From Gilvimarinus xylanilyticus (lineage in GTDB: Bacteria > Pseudomonadota > Gammaproteobacteria > Pseudomonadales > Cellvibrionaceae), in the NCBI RefSeq assembly GCF_024195295.1, contig NZ_JAMFTH010000001.1, forward strand, positions 1,729,428 to 1,793,427: a stretch of DNA of 64,000 bases, read 5' to 3'. This document shows positions 35,796 to 44,801 of this stretch, piece by piece. The stretch's first letter is position 1; each line of letters starts with the position of its first letter. A program made the position numbers and the translations under genes. Under the pieces are notes generated by a model that was not told the DNA's origin, searched no databases, and worked only from the letters and a program-made list of their open reading frames with translations.

Positions 35796-36848
35796 TCAGC
35801 CGAGCAGACGCAAGTGCCCGGTAACCTCTTCGCGATCGTGATAGAGTTGCTTAAAAGCCAGCTCGGCTTTTAGGTCGTGCTCGGCGAATAAATCCAACAA
35901 ACGATCGCGCAACTTAACCACCTCGGCATAGCGCTGTTTCATGGGCAGCTTTAAATTAAACACCGCCTCTTTAAACTGTCCGTCCAGCGCGCGCTCGCCA
36001 ATCATATTCGCCACCCGAGCAGGCTTATCGGCAATATCGCACACCAGCCAGTACACCGGCTTTTTGGGCTGATAGATAAAACCATCCTCTAAGTGGTGGG
36101 TCACCTGCCCGGTTTCCATTAACGACTCGGCCATCGGGCCATTGTCCACCGCATCCACAAACATACCGCGGTTGACCAACTGCCAGGTCCAGCCACCGGG
36201 TGCCGCGCCCAAATCAATACCGCGCAAACCGCCTGTCAAGCGGGTATCCCAATCCTCTGCGGGAATAAAATGATGCCAGGCCTCTTCCAGTTTTAACGTG
36301 GCGCGGCTGGGGGCTTGCGACGGCTGACGCAAACGGGCAATCCCCATAGGCCACTGGGCGCTGTTCGCTACTGGCGCGACGCCTAAAAGCGCGTAATTGC
36401 CGGAAATAAACACCAGGTGCAGGCGCCAAGGGCTACCGGGTTTTAACAAGCCGCGTTTTTTTAACCCGGCGGCGAACGGCCTAGCGAACTTTTTGCTGAG
36501 CGCCGACATGGCTTTGCCGTCGTTGGTATCCAGAGTCTCTGTCCACCAATCACAGGCATTGGGTAAGGCCTCGGCCGCTGCCAGCAAAGGCGTCAGCCGA
36601 TCGCTGGGGTCGGGTAGCTCTACCGCTGTGCCCGCAAACCACTGACGCACAAAAATAAGCTTGTAAAAAGCCAGTTTACGGATCAAGTCCAATGCCCCCT
36701 CGGGCTCGTGAGTCACATAAGTGACCAGAGCCGATCCTGCTTCGGCCTTGGGGTAACCGTATATCCCCAAGTCATTGGCGATGTCAGTAATCTCGGCGGC
36801 GCACTCCTTTTCAAAACCGGGCCGACAGTGCATATATAGGTGATTCAA
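35796..36848 (-). CDS. rlmM: 23S rRNA (cytidine-2498-2'-O)-methyltransferase
   Basis: 350 residues. An N-terminal THUMP-like part starts MNHLYMHCRPGFEKECAAEI. The SAM site is DLGAAPGGWTWQL (about residue 210) and the catalytic Lys/Asp/Lys/Glu set typical of RrmJ-fold enzymes follows, including WLVCDIADKP. It modifies C2498 of 23S rRNA before 50S assembly. Its start overlaps the hydrolase gene by four bases. Confidence 0.95.
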   Translation of the reverse strand: MNHLYMHCRPGFEKECAAEITDIANDLGIYGYPKAEAGSALVTYVTHEPEGALDLIRKLAFYKLIFVRQWFAGTAVELPDPSDRLTPLLAAAEALPNACDWWTETLDTNDGKAMSALSKKFARPFAAGLKKRGLLKPGSPWRLHLVFISGNYALLGVAPVANSAQWPMGIARLRQPSQAPSRATLKLEEAWHHFIPAEDWDTRLTGGLRGIDLGAAPGGWTWQLVNRGMFVDAVDNGPMAESLMETGQVTHHLEDGFIYQPKKPVYWLVCDIADKPARVANMIGERALDGQFKEAVFNLKLPMKQRYAEVVKLRDRLLDLFAEHDLKAELAFKQLYHDREEVTGHLRLLG

Positions 36849-37492
36849 AGTGTTTCTCCGGCGTGAATAGAGTGAATAAAGCGGGCCGCTTTGTTTGCCG
36901 CGGTATGAATATGCTGGGCGTGGGTAAAACCGCTTTTGACTCGCGGCTTTAAATCATGGTCACCATCTTCCAGCCATTCAATCTGTAAGTGTTGCGGCAG
37001 AGAATACGAGGCAGCATCGTCGCGACTGCCCAGTTTGTCCCGTGTGCCCTGAACAATCAATAAAGGGCATGGGGATTGCGCCAAAGGCTCCAGGCGCAAT
37101 TTTTCCAGTTTGGCTGGCGGATGAAACGGATAGCCAAAACAAATCACGCCTTTAACCTTTTGCTCTGCGCTGGTAATGGCAGCCATTCGCCCGCCCATCG
37201 ACTTGCCACCGATAAACACGTCGCCCTCCCCCGTGGCATCAAATTGCTGCAGCACCTGACGCCAGGTATCTATCAGCACCGGCTGGCGATCGGGAGGCCG
37301 CTTACTTCCGCCCTCGCGGCGCTGACGCATATAGGGGAACTCAAACCTGGCGACGCTCACCTGCAAAGCCACCAACTCAGTCGTTATCTGCTCCATGAAA
37401 ACGCTGTCCATGGGGGCGCCGGCGCCGTGGGCCAGTACCAGTAAAGGAGCGTTATCGCCAGCGCGGTTAAATATCAGTTGGGGCTCAGTCAT
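36845..37492 (-). CDS. Alpha/beta hydrolase, KANL3/Tex30 type
   Basis: 215 residues. An oxyanion segment LVLAHGAGAPMDSVFM, the nucleophile elbow FIGGKSMGGRMA with Ser in GKSMGG, a later Asp in VQGTRDKLG and the His of EDGDHDLKPR complete a Ser-Asp-His triad. Substrate unknown. It overlaps yheU upstream by eight bases and rlmM downstream by four, so the three genes form an operon. Confidence 0.88.
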   Translation of the reverse strand: MTEPQLIFNRAGDNAPLLVLAHGAGAPMDSVFMEQITTELVALQVSVARFEFPYMRQRREGGSKRPPDRQPVLIDTWRQVLQQFDATGEGDVFIGGKSMGGRMAAITSAEQKVKGVICFGYPFHPPAKLEKLRLEPLAQSPCPLLIVQGTRDKLGSRDDAASYSLPQHLQIEWLEDGDHDLKPRVKSGFTHAQHIHTAANKAARFIHSIHAGETL

Positions 37493-37721
37493 TCAGTAGC
37501 CCCGCCTCTTGGGCATCGCGTTTGGGCACCAGCGAGGTGGTCTCCAAAGCAGGATCAAATACAATAAAAATATCGCCGCGCTTTAACTGTTGCTGTAACT
37601 GCTGCACTTTGGTTTGCAGCTCAACTTCTTCAAAGCCGTACTCGGTCCCCTCGCGGGTCACGAATTCTTCTAAAAGAGCCTGTAAGGTATCGGCGGGCAA
37701 GGTTTGATAAGGTATGATCAT
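37485..37721 (-). CDS. yheU: YheU family protein (UPF0270)
   Basis: 78 residues matching the family from its start (MIIPYQTLPADTLQALLEEF) through REGTEYG. Function unknown. First gene of yheU - hydrolase - rlmM; it is divergent from the gcvR-like gene with about 48 bases between the starts. Confidence 0.9.
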   Translation of the reverse strand: MIIPYQTLPADTLQALLEEFVTREGTEYGFEEVELQTKVQQLQQQLKRGDIFIVFDPALETTSLVPKRDAQEAGLLND

Positions 37722-37769
37722 AGCTATCTATACGGGGTTAGCCCGTGCAACAAGAATAAGGACTGGCCA

Positions 37770-38297
37770 ATGAATCAGTATTTAGTGCTCACTGTCATCA
37801 GCGACGATCGTCCGGGGGTGGTACAAAAGCTCGCGCAAACCATTAGCGCCCACGGCGGTAACTGGCAAGAGAGCCGCATGTCGCACCTGGCCGGTAAATT
37901 TGCCGGTATTCTACAGGTTGCGGTGGCCGAGGAACATCACGCCGAGCTTCGCAGCGCACTTCTGGCCTTAGCCGGTGATGGCTTTCAGGTAGTGGTGGAA
38001 AACGCCAACCAGGGGAGCGACTCGTCTCTGCCCGCCTATCACTTTAGCGTGGTGGGGCCGGATCGCACCGGTATTGTGGCGGAAATCTCCAATGCCTTTG
38101 CCGAGCGCCACATTAGCGTGGACGAGCTGGAAACCGACTGCTCCAGCATGCCCTGGTCGGGCGAGCCGATGTTCGAGGCCACGGGCATTATCCATGTTCC
38201 CGCCCAAGTTGATTTGGACAATTTGCACGACCAGTTGGATGTAATTGCCGATGAGCTGGCGGTGGATATTCGCCTGGAGCAGCCCCCGGCGTCATAA
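37770..38297 (+). CDS. GcvR-like regulator with two ACT domains
   Basis: 175 residues from the ATG at 37770 (AAGGA upstream). The two ACT domains begin YLVLTVISDDRPGVVQKLAQ and FSVVGPDRTGIVAEISNAF. This is the layout of GcvR, which binds glycine and controls the glycine cleavage operon by contact with GcvA. No DNA-binding domain is present. Whether it serves glycine here cannot be told; no gcv gene is nearby. It overlaps the convergent VIT gene by six bases. Confidence 0.85.
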   Translation: MNQYLVLTVISDDRPGVVQKLAQTISAHGGNWQESRMSHLAGKFAGILQVAVAEEHHAELRSALLALAGDGFQVVVENANQGSDSSLPAYHFSVVGPDRTGIVAEISNAFAERHISVDELETDCSSMPWSGEPMFEATGIIHVPAQVDLDNLHDQLDVIADELAVDIRLEQPPAS

Positions 38298-39053
38298 ACC
38301 GCTGATTAGCGCCCCTACCCAATAGGCCAGGCCAGCGGCAGCGCCACCTATGGCCAGGGTTTCAAGTGCCGAAATCCAGGCTGAACTGCCCACTTGGCGA
38401 CCCTTAGCGGCGCCGACCAAGGCAAAGCCCACAAAGGTAAGAACAAGGCTAAAACGATAGGGGTGAGCCAGATCAACGCCCACCAGGCCCAACAAAAAAG
38501 GCAGCAGCGGCAAAGCTCCCAACAAAACAAACGCGCTTAAAGTGGCCAGCCCTGCTTTTAGGGGCGAGGCCTGCTGCAGGCTAAACCCGTGCTCGTCTTG
38601 CAGCATGGTGTCCACCCAGAGCTTTTTGTCATCGGTAATGGTGGCAACAATATCCTCAAGCTGCGCGCCAGAGAACCCTTTGGCCGCAAAAATCTGCCGT
38701 ATTTCTTCGCGTTCGCCTTCGGGGTAGAGCTCGACTTCCAAGTGCTCTTGTCGTCGGGTTTTCTCTATGCGTTGATTATCGGCGCGTACCCCCAGAAAAT
38801 TGCTGGCGCCCATACTAAAGCCATCGGCCAATAAATTCGCCAGCCCCAGCACCACCACAACCGACACCGAAAGCCCGGCACCGGCCACGCCCGCGACAAT
38901 CGCAAAGGTCGTGATTAAACCGTCGATGGCACCGTAAATAAAATCGCGCAAATAGCTGTTGCCCGGCCCCTGAGAAAGTCGCCGGGCGATACGCTGAGGT
39001 TGATGAGACTGCACCAGTTGCTGGCGCAGCTTTGCCGATTTGGATTGAGCCAT
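38292..39053 (-). CDS. VIT1/CCC1 family metal transporter
   Basis: 253 residues from the ATG at 39053; a longer frame to 39083 is less likely. Membrane helices: LRDFIYGAIDGLITTFAIVA, then GLANLLADGFSMGASNFLG, and three at the C-terminus. Between them lies the charged cytoplasmic segment EGEREEIRQIFAAKGFSG typical of this family. It should move Fe2+ or Mn2+ out of the cytoplasm. It follows nasA on the same strand by 33 bases, but a shared role is not evident. Confidence 0.88.
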   Translation of the reverse strand: MAQSKSAKLRQQLVQSHQPQRIARRLSQGPGNSYLRDFIYGAIDGLITTFAIVAGVAGAGLSVSVVVVLGLANLLADGFSMGASNFLGVRADNQRIEKTRRQEHLEVELYPEGEREEIRQIFAAKGFSGAQLEDIVATITDDKKLWVDTMLQDEHGFSLQQASPLKAGLATLSAFVLLGALPLLPFLLGLVGVDLAHPYRFSLVLTFVGFALVGAAKGRQVGSSAWISALETLAIGGAAAGLAYWVGALISGL

Positions 39054-39086
39054 GCCCCGAGTATAGCGCAAGAGGACTGACAATAA

Positions 39087-41741
39087 TTAACGCAATAGTG
39101 CCTTTAACTCGGGAATGCACGAACCGCAGTTGGTGCCGCATTTAAGTTTTTCACCCAGGGCCTCAACGCTGGCACAACCCCCTTTAATGGCCTTGGCAAT
39201 CGTATTCTGCCCCACCTGATAACAGGAACACACCATGGCGCCTTCGTCTTCAACACCGCCACCGGGTATCCCCGCCAAAATGGCAAATCGAGTATTGGCA
39301 TCAATCTCTTGTCCCAGCTGCTGTTCCAACCAGCGCATTTCGCGGGCCGAGGTTTTATCCGTGGCCGCACTGAAAACGACCTGCAAACGCCCACCGGTGA
39401 AGCCCGCCGCGCGGAAAAACTGTTGGCCAGAATCGCACACATCCACCCAATCATCGATATGGGGGAACTGATTTTTTACCCAGCTGGCCCAGTTATCCGG
39501 ACACTCGCCATCCGCCAGACGGAATTTATAACCGCCATCAAGAGTAATTTTGGCCCAGTATTCACACGCCGGTGTAATGTCGTCAGCGCACACCAAAAAG
39601 CCATTCCAGGCCTGTTTAAATGGGCTGATGCGAACCGGGCTGTGTTTAAATTCGGGCTGCCCACAAATGGGGTCCACTACCGCGTTAACCAATGCATCGG
39701 CGCAGCTAGAGGCGGCGTATTTGCCGTTCCAGTGCATGGGGACAAACACCTCGCCCTCGCGCTGATCCGCGCTTTTTTTAACCCGCCCAAAATAGCGCTG
39801 CCCCTGATTGGCCAAAACGGCCAAATCGCCCTCAATTAACCCAAATCGTTCAATGTCCTCGGGGTGAATATCAATATAGGGTTCATCCACATGGCCCAGC
39901 AATTTGGCCGCCGTGCCCGTGCGCGACATGGTGTGCCACTGATCGCGTATGCGACCGGTGTTCAAAATTACCTGATCGGCCGCCGGGGTATTAACAGGCA
40001 GTCGCGCTTCAATAGGAATAAAACGCGCGCGACCGTCGGGGGTATAAAATCGGCCATCAGTAAATAAACGATCGGTGCCCTCAGGCGACTGGTCGGTTAC
40101 CGGCCAACGCAAAGGGGCAAAGTTCTCGTAATCTTTTTTGTCGATTTCTTCCAGCGCCGAGATATTAAAACCCCGGCTATGGTTATTATCCAATCCGGAC
40201 AGCGCAGCGTGCTCGCGAAAAATGTCGACTTGGTGGGAGTAACTAAAATGCTCGCCATAGCCCAGCTTTTGCGCAAACTGGCAGATAATCTCCCAGTCGT
40301 GTCGCGCCTCACCCGGCGCATTTAAAAAGCCTTTTTGCAGAGAAATACAGCGCTCGGAATTGGTTACCGTACCGTGCTTTTCACTCCAGGTGGTAGCGGG
40401 CAGGACTAAATCTGCCAGTTTGGCGGTATCGGTATTGCCAATACAATCGCTCACCATTACCAGGTCGCACTTTTCTAAGGCTTTGCGCACGCGACCCGCC
40501 TCGGGCATGGTAACCGCCGGGTTGGTGGCCATAATCCAGACGGCTTTAATCTTGCCCTCTTCAATAGCGCGGAACATATCCACGGCCTTCAGGCCCTCTT
40601 TGCGGGCCATATTCGGAGCCTGCCAAAACTGCTCCACCCGATGAATATCCTCGGGCTTATCAAAGCCCATATGGGCGGCCAGTTGATTCGCCAAGCCGCC
40701 CACTTCACGTCCGCCCATGGCATTGGGCTGGCCGGTAATGGAAAACGGTGTCGCGCCTGGCTTGCCGATTTTTCCCGAGGCCAGATGGCAATTGATTAAC
40801 GCATTGCCTTTATCCACCCCCGACGAGGACTGATTAACCCCCTGAGAGAAAACCGTGACCACCTTGTCGTTTTGCGCAAACAACTGGTACACCTTTTCGA
40901 CATCGGCGCGCTCTAGCTGACACAGATGGGCGGCGGCGGTGATATCCGGCACCTGTCCGCGCGCGGCCGCCAAGCTGTCGTCAAAGCCATTGGTGTGCGT
41001 ATCCACAAAGTCCTGGTCTATGCCATTATGATCCGCCAGATAAGTTAACAAGCCGTTAAAAAAGTAGGCATCGGTGCCCGGACGCAAAGGCAAGTGAATA
41101 TCGGCAATTTCACAGGTGGCGGTGCGGCGCGGGTCCAGCACCACAATTTTCATATCGGGCCGTTCTTCTTTGGCCTTGGCAATACGCTGGTACACCACTG
41201 GGTGGGCATAAGCAGTATTGGACCCCACCATTATCAACACATCGGTTTGTTCTAAATCTTCATAGCAACCGGGTACGGCATCTGAACCGAAGGCGCGCTT
41301 ATGAGCCACCACCGCCGAGGCCATACACAGGCGCGAGTTGGTGTCTATGTTCGCGGTGCCCACAAAGCCTTTCATTAGCTTGTTGGCCACATAGTAGTCT
41401 TCGGTTAGCAGTTGGCCGGACAAATAAAATGCCACTGCATCCGGGCCGTGCTGCTCGATAATATCGCGAAACTTCGCGGCGCCATAATCAAGCGCCGTAT
41501 CCCAATCCACCGGTTTGCCGTGCAGCATTGGGCTCAGCAAGCGGTCGGGCGAGCTCTGGGTTTCGTGCAGCGAAGAGCCTTTAATACACAGACGGCCTTT
41601 ATTGGCCGGGTGCTGGTTATCCCCCGCTACCGCCACCACTTGGTTATCCGCCACAGCCGCCGTTACGCCGCAACCGACGCCACAATAGCAACAGGTGGTA
41701 TTGACCGTATCGGATGCTATTAACTTCTCAGGCAAATTCAT
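39087..41741 (-). CDS. nasA: Assimilatory nitrate reductase, catalytic subunit
   Basis: 884 residues. The N-terminal [4Fe-4S] Cys set is in TCCYCGVGCG and GRLCIKG. The molybdopterin domain has SGQLLTEDYYVANKLMKGF, GSNTAYAHPVVYQR and DPRRTATCEIAD, and the C-terminal cofactor domain LNTGRIRDQWHTMSRTG. An extra C-terminal BFD-like [2Fe-2S] domain has Cys in MVCSCYQVG and CGTNCGSC, as in several NasA proteins. No twin-arginine signal, so it is cytoplasmic. It reduces nitrate to nitrite with electrons from the FAD protein encoded just before it, whose stop overlaps its start. No nitrite reductase is in the window. Confidence 0.94.
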   Translation of the reverse strand: MNLPEKLIASDTVNTTCCYCGVGCGVTAAVADNQVVAVAGDNQHPANKGRLCIKGSSLHETQSSPDRLLSPMLHGKPVDWDTALDYGAAKFRDIIEQHGPDAVAFYLSGQLLTEDYYVANKLMKGFVGTANIDTNSRLCMASAVVAHKRAFGSDAVPGCYEDLEQTDVLIMVGSNTAYAHPVVYQRIAKAKEERPDMKIVVLDPRRTATCEIADIHLPLRPGTDAYFFNGLLTYLADHNGIDQDFVDTHTNGFDDSLAAARGQVPDITAAAHLCQLERADVEKVYQLFAQNDKVVTVFSQGVNQSSSGVDKGNALINCHLASGKIGKPGATPFSITGQPNAMGGREVGGLANQLAAHMGFDKPEDIHRVEQFWQAPNMARKEGLKAVDMFRAIEEGKIKAVWIMATNPAVTMPEAGRVRKALEKCDLVMVSDCIGNTDTAKLADLVLPATTWSEKHGTVTNSERCISLQKGFLNAPGEARHDWEIICQFAQKLGYGEHFSYSHQVDIFREHAALSGLDNNHSRGFNISALEEIDKKDYENFAPLRWPVTDQSPEGTDRLFTDGRFYTPDGRARFIPIEARLPVNTPAADQVILNTGRIRDQWHTMSRTGTAAKLLGHVDEPYIDIHPEDIERFGLIEGDLAVLANQGQRYFGRVKKSADQREGEVFVPMHWNGKYAASSCADALVNAVVDPICGQPEFKHSPVRISPFKQAWNGFLVCADDITPACEYWAKITLDGGYKFRLADGECPDNWASWVKNQFPHIDDWVDVCDSGQQFFRAAGFTGGRLQVVFSAATDKTSAREMRWLEQQLGQEIDANTRFAILAGIPGGGVEDEGAMVCSCYQVGQNTIAKAIKGGCASVEALGEKLKCGTNCGSCIPELKALLR

Positions 41742-43030
41742 TAAGCGGCCTCTGTCTCGTCACTGCTATCTGGCTGTTCATTGGTTTGGTAAAAGGCGCG
41801 TCCCATCAACAAAAAGGGCGCGATCTCGGTCACGTCTTTTTTCTCGGTCAGCATAGAAAAGTAATCTTGACCGTCGCGGGCATCACCAATCAGTACCGCG
41901 CCTACAATGCGGTTATCGCGCAGCAGTAATTTGCGGTAAATGCCGGCCTTATCGTCTTGATAGACAAGCTCGCGGTGCTCATCAGTGGTTAGGAATTCGC
42001 CGGCGGAAAACAAATTAACCCCCGAGACTTTTAACTTAGTGGGCACCGGATTATTTTCAAAAGGGAGCTTGATGTTATTACACAGGCGCTCGGCCAGCGT
42101 CGTGCACTGCTGCCAGATTGGCTCTACCAAACCAAAAGTATCGCCTTTAAATTCCACGCATTCGCCTAGGGCGCTAATACTCTCATCAGAGGTGGCCATA
42201 AACGCATTGACCGCCACGCCGCGCTCACCTTTTAACCCTGCAGCCAGCCCCAACTCTTTGTTGGGAGTAATACCCGTAGCGATCACACACAATTTACAAC
42301 TTAAGTGCTTGCCTGACTTAAACTCCGCGGCTTTTAACTCGTGGGTGCCGGTAAAGCGCGCGACCTCATCACTTAGCATAAACTCGATGTTTTTGGCTTC
42401 TAATGCACGCTTTAAGTAACCCGCCGCGATGGGGTCTAGCTGACGATTTAACAACCAGCCCGAGCGGTGTACCAGAGTCACCCGCAAGCCTTTTAACGCC
42501 AAACCGTAGGCGGCCTCTAGCCCCAACAGGCCACCGCCAATCACCAACGCATCGGTATCGGTTTTGCGGCCATGCATTTCGTGAAAGCGCGCCTTATTCA
42601 GCAGGCGGTCAACATCGCGTAAGGTTCGAAAACTGTAAATATTATCCAGCTGCTGATTTTCGGCGGGAATTTTCGCGGGGCGCGACCCCACCGCCAACAC
42701 CAAGTGGTCGTAGCGCAAGCGATTGCCCTCGGTGGTTAACACACACTTTTGCGCGCGCTCGATCGCTTTCACCTGAACACCGCTAACAAAGCGAATACCC
42801 TGGTCCCGATACCAGCTGCTGGGTTTGCCGATAATCGCAGGCACATCGGTCTCCCCCGCGAGCACGGGCGAGAGCATAATGCGGTTGTAACTGCCCTGGC
42901 GCTCATCGCCAATCACGGTCACTTCAAAGCCGGAAATACCCCGCTTGATCAGCTCGTCTAAAAAACGACCTGCGGCCATACCATTGCCGACAATCAGTAA
43001 TTTTTGCTTAGCCTTACTCAAATCTGCCAC
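41741..43030 (-). CDS. FAD/NAD(P)H oxidoreductase, electron donor of nitrate reductase
   Basis: 429 residues. FAD site KLLIVGNGMAAGRFLDEL, NAD site ALVIGGGLLGLEAAYGLALKG, and the family segments SYNRIMLSPVLAGE and LVLAVGSRPAKIP resemble the N-terminal half of NirB and NasB-type proteins. It should pass electrons from NAD(P)H to NasA. The start is GTG at 43030, directly after AAAGG, which is tight; the TTG three codons later has better spacing. The C-terminal end is acidic. First gene of the nitrate operon. Confidence 0.87.
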   Translation of the reverse strand: MADLSKAKQKLLIVGNGMAAGRFLDELIKRGISGFEVTVIGDERQGSYNRIMLSPVLAGETDVPAIIGKPSSWYRDQGIRFVSGVQVKAIERAQKCVLTTEGNRLRYDHLVLAVGSRPAKIPAENQQLDNIYSFRTLRDVDRLLNKARFHEMHGRKTDTDALVIGGGLLGLEAAYGLALKGLRVTLVHRSGWLLNRQLDPIAAGYLKRALEAKNIEFMLSDEVARFTGTHELKAAEFKSGKHLSCKLCVIATGITPNKELGLAAGLKGERGVAVNAFMATSDESISALGECVEFKGDTFGLVEPIWQQCTTLAERLCNNIKLPFENNPVPTKLKVSGVNLFSAGEFLTTDEHRELVYQDDKAGIYRKLLLRDNRIVGAVLIGDARDGQDYFSMLTEKKDVTEIAPFLLMGRAFYQTNEQPDSSDETEAA

Positions 43031-43068
43031 CTTTTGCTACCGGACGCACCAGAACTACCGACCCGAGC

Positions 43069-43083
43069 GCACCTTATTGGCGC
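43069..43083 (-). promoter_or_regulatory. NtrC-like binding site, proximal
   Basis: GCACC-N5-GGCGC, one base from the NtrC dyad GCACC-N5-GGTGC. It lies 39-53 bases before the first gene of the nitrate operon. No convincing sigma-54 promoter (-24 GG / -12 GC) was found between it and the gene. Confidence 0.4.
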
Positions 43084-43133
43084 CACCTGCAACCCACAAA
43101 ACGCACCCCAATGGAGAGCAATAGCGTGCAAAC

Positions 43134-43148
43134 GCACCCTAATCGTGC
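43134..43148 (-). promoter_or_regulatory. NtrC-like binding site, distal
   Basis: GCACC-N5-CGTGC, also one base from the NtrC dyad, 104-118 bases before the nitrate operon. Two further CGCACC words occur in the same 100 bases (43045, 43102). Confidence 0.4.
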
Positions 43149-43270
43149 TCAGATTGCGCCATTACGGGGGTCCAATGGGTTTATGGGGGCAGCAGCAAAA
43201 GCCAGGCCAATCAACATAGACACTGACGACCGGGCACAGAGAAAAGAACCACGGCCTTAACCATCAACAC

Positions 43271-43279
43271 TGGTAGAAT
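43271..43279 (+). promoter_or_regulatory. Candidate extended -10 promoter of the trmL operon
   Basis: TGGTAGAAT, an extended -10 (TG-n-TAGAAT), 35 bases before the trmL ATG; no good -35. Confidence 0.35.
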
Positions 43280-43313
43280 ACAAGCCTGTATCTAATGACG
43301 ACCGAGAAAAGAC

Positions 43314-43784
43314 ATGTTTCATATCGTCCTGTTTGAACCCGAAATCCCCCCCAACACCGGCAACATTATCCGTCTGGCGGCCAATACCGATTGCCAAGTG
43401 CATCTGATAGAACCTTTAGGGTTTGTGCTGGACGACAAACGGCTGCGGCGCGCCGGATTGGATTATGGCGAGTGGCGCGACCTTAAAACCTATCCCAGCT
43501 GGGAGGCCTTTTTAGAGCGCGCACGGCCGGAGCGCATCTTCGCGCTAAGCACCAAGGGCCGTGCCCGTCCGGATCAAACCCCCTTCCGCACCGGAGATTA
43601 TCTGCTGTTCGGCCCCGAGACCCGAGGCCTACCGGCGGAGATTCGCGAGTCGCTGCCCGCCGAACAGGTGCTGCGCATCCCCATGTGCCCGAACAGTCGC
43701 AGCATGAACTTGTCCAATGCCGTGTCGGTGATTGTCTACGAGGCCTGGCGCCAGCTGGATTTTGCCGGCGCCGCACTGCCTTAA
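43314..43784 (+). CDS. trmL: tRNA (cytidine/uridine-34-2'-O)-methyltransferase
   Basis: 156 residues, the minimal SPOUT size. Starts [20 protein letters not shown] and ends with the knot motifs [10 protein letters not shown] and [20 protein letters not shown]. It methylates the ribose of position 34 in tRNA-Leu isoacceptors. First gene in a row with two flavodoxins and mnmC, the last three of which are overlapped. Confidence 0.95.
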   Translation: MFHIVLFEPEIPPNTGNIIRLAANTDCQVHLIEPLGFVLDDKRLRRAGLDYGEWRDLKTYPSWEAFLERARPERIFALSTKGRARPDQTPFRTGDYLLFGPETRGLPAEIRESLPAEQVLRIPMCPNSRSMNLSNAVSVIVYEAWRQLDFAGAALP

Positions 43785-43836
43785 CGAACCGAATTAAAAC
43801 CATTATCATGGGCGCCTTTTACAAGAGAGACGCTTT

Positions 43837-44283
43837 ATGACCCGCATCCAAATTCTGGTGGGCTCGGAAATGGGCACCGCGGAAATGGTCGCTGCCAGCG
43901 CCAAGGATTACCTGGAAGGCGCAGGCTTTGACGCTGTGGTTAATCCACTGCCTGAGATTTCCGACATTACCGACCACCCGGACGATCTGCTGCTGGTGTG
44001 TACCTCTAACACCGGTGCCGGTGATCTGCCGGGCAATATCCAACCGCTGTACCTATCGCTCGTGCGCGAGTTTCCCGCCATCGCCGGGCGCCGCTACGGG
44101 GTGATTAACTTGGGCGACAGCAGCTACACCACGTTCGGTGAAGCTGGACGAGCCATTGACCACGCGCTCAGCGAGTTGGGCGCTGAACGCGTAGGCGAGC
44201 CTTTGGTTTTGGATGCCTGCAGTGGCGAAGACCCCGAGCAAGAGGCCCTGGACTGGCTACCCCAATGGGTCGCGCAACTATGA
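43837..44283 (+). CDS. Short-chain flavodoxin, MioC/YqcA-like
   Basis: 148 residues. The FMN phosphate loop is VGSEMGTAEMV, followed by CTSNTGAGDLPGNI and INLGDSSYTTFGEAG, the patterns of MioC and YqcA. It carries single electrons in the cytoplasm. Its stop overlaps the next gene's start (ATGA). Confidence 0.88.
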   Translation: MTRIQILVGSEMGTAEMVAASAKDYLEGAGFDAVVNPLPEISDITDHPDDLLLVCTSNTGAGDLPGNIQPLYLSLVREFPAIAGRRYGVINLGDSSYTTFGEAGRAIDHALSELGAERVGEPLVLDACSGEDPEQEALDWLPQWVAQL

Positions 44284-44801
44284 GTCGGGCCCCCATCGCG
44301 CTGTTTTACGGCAGCTCCACTTGCTACACCGAGATGGCCGGCGAAAAAATTCGCCAGGTATTGGGCGAGTCGCAAGTGGATATTTTCAGCATTACCGAGA
44401 CCCCGATTATTGAGGCCGGCTTTTACTCGCGGGTGATTTTAGGCATACCCACCTGGGACTACGGCGAACTACAGGAAGATTGGGAAGACATCTGGGACGA
44501 GATTGACCAGGTAAACTGGCAGGGCAAGCGCGTGGCTTTGTACGGCTTGGGCGATCAGGTGGGCTACCCCGAGTGGTTTCTGGATGCCATGGGCTACTTG
44601 CACGCTAAAGTGGTCGCCCTGGGCGCCTCTGCCTGCGGTTACTGGAGCATAGAAGGTTACGAATACGAAGCCTCTAAAGCGCTTACCAGTGAGGGCACCC
44701 AGTTTGTGGGGCTGGCACTGGATGAAGAAAACGAATTTGACCTGACAGATGAGCGCATCCAAGCGTGGTGCGCACAAATAAGCCGCGAATTTGAGCTGTG
44801 A
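44280..44801 (+). CDS. fldB: Long-chain flavodoxin, FldB-like
   Basis: 173 residues from the ATG at 44280 (an ATG five codons earlier lies inside the previous gene). FMN loop FYGSSTCYTEMA, then LGIPTWDYGELQEDWE and YGLGDQVGYPEWFLDA with the long-chain insertion, and GYWSIEGYEYEASKAL. It overlaps both neighbours by four bases, which shows strict co-expression with mnmC. Confidence 0.9.
   Translation: MSRAPIALFYGSSTCYTEMAGEKIRQVLGESQVDIFSITETPIIEAGFYSRVILGIPTWDYGELQEDWEDIWDEIDQVNWQGKRVALYGLGDQVGYPEWFLDAMGYLHAKVVALGASACGYWSIEGYEYEASKALTSEGTQFVGLALDEENEFDLTDERIQAWCAQISREFEL

Noticed and set aside
43040-43062. Sigma-54 promoter (GG-N10-GC) before the nitrate operon
   Set aside because: The spacing fits but the flanking bases do not, and it would leave almost no leader before the GTG.
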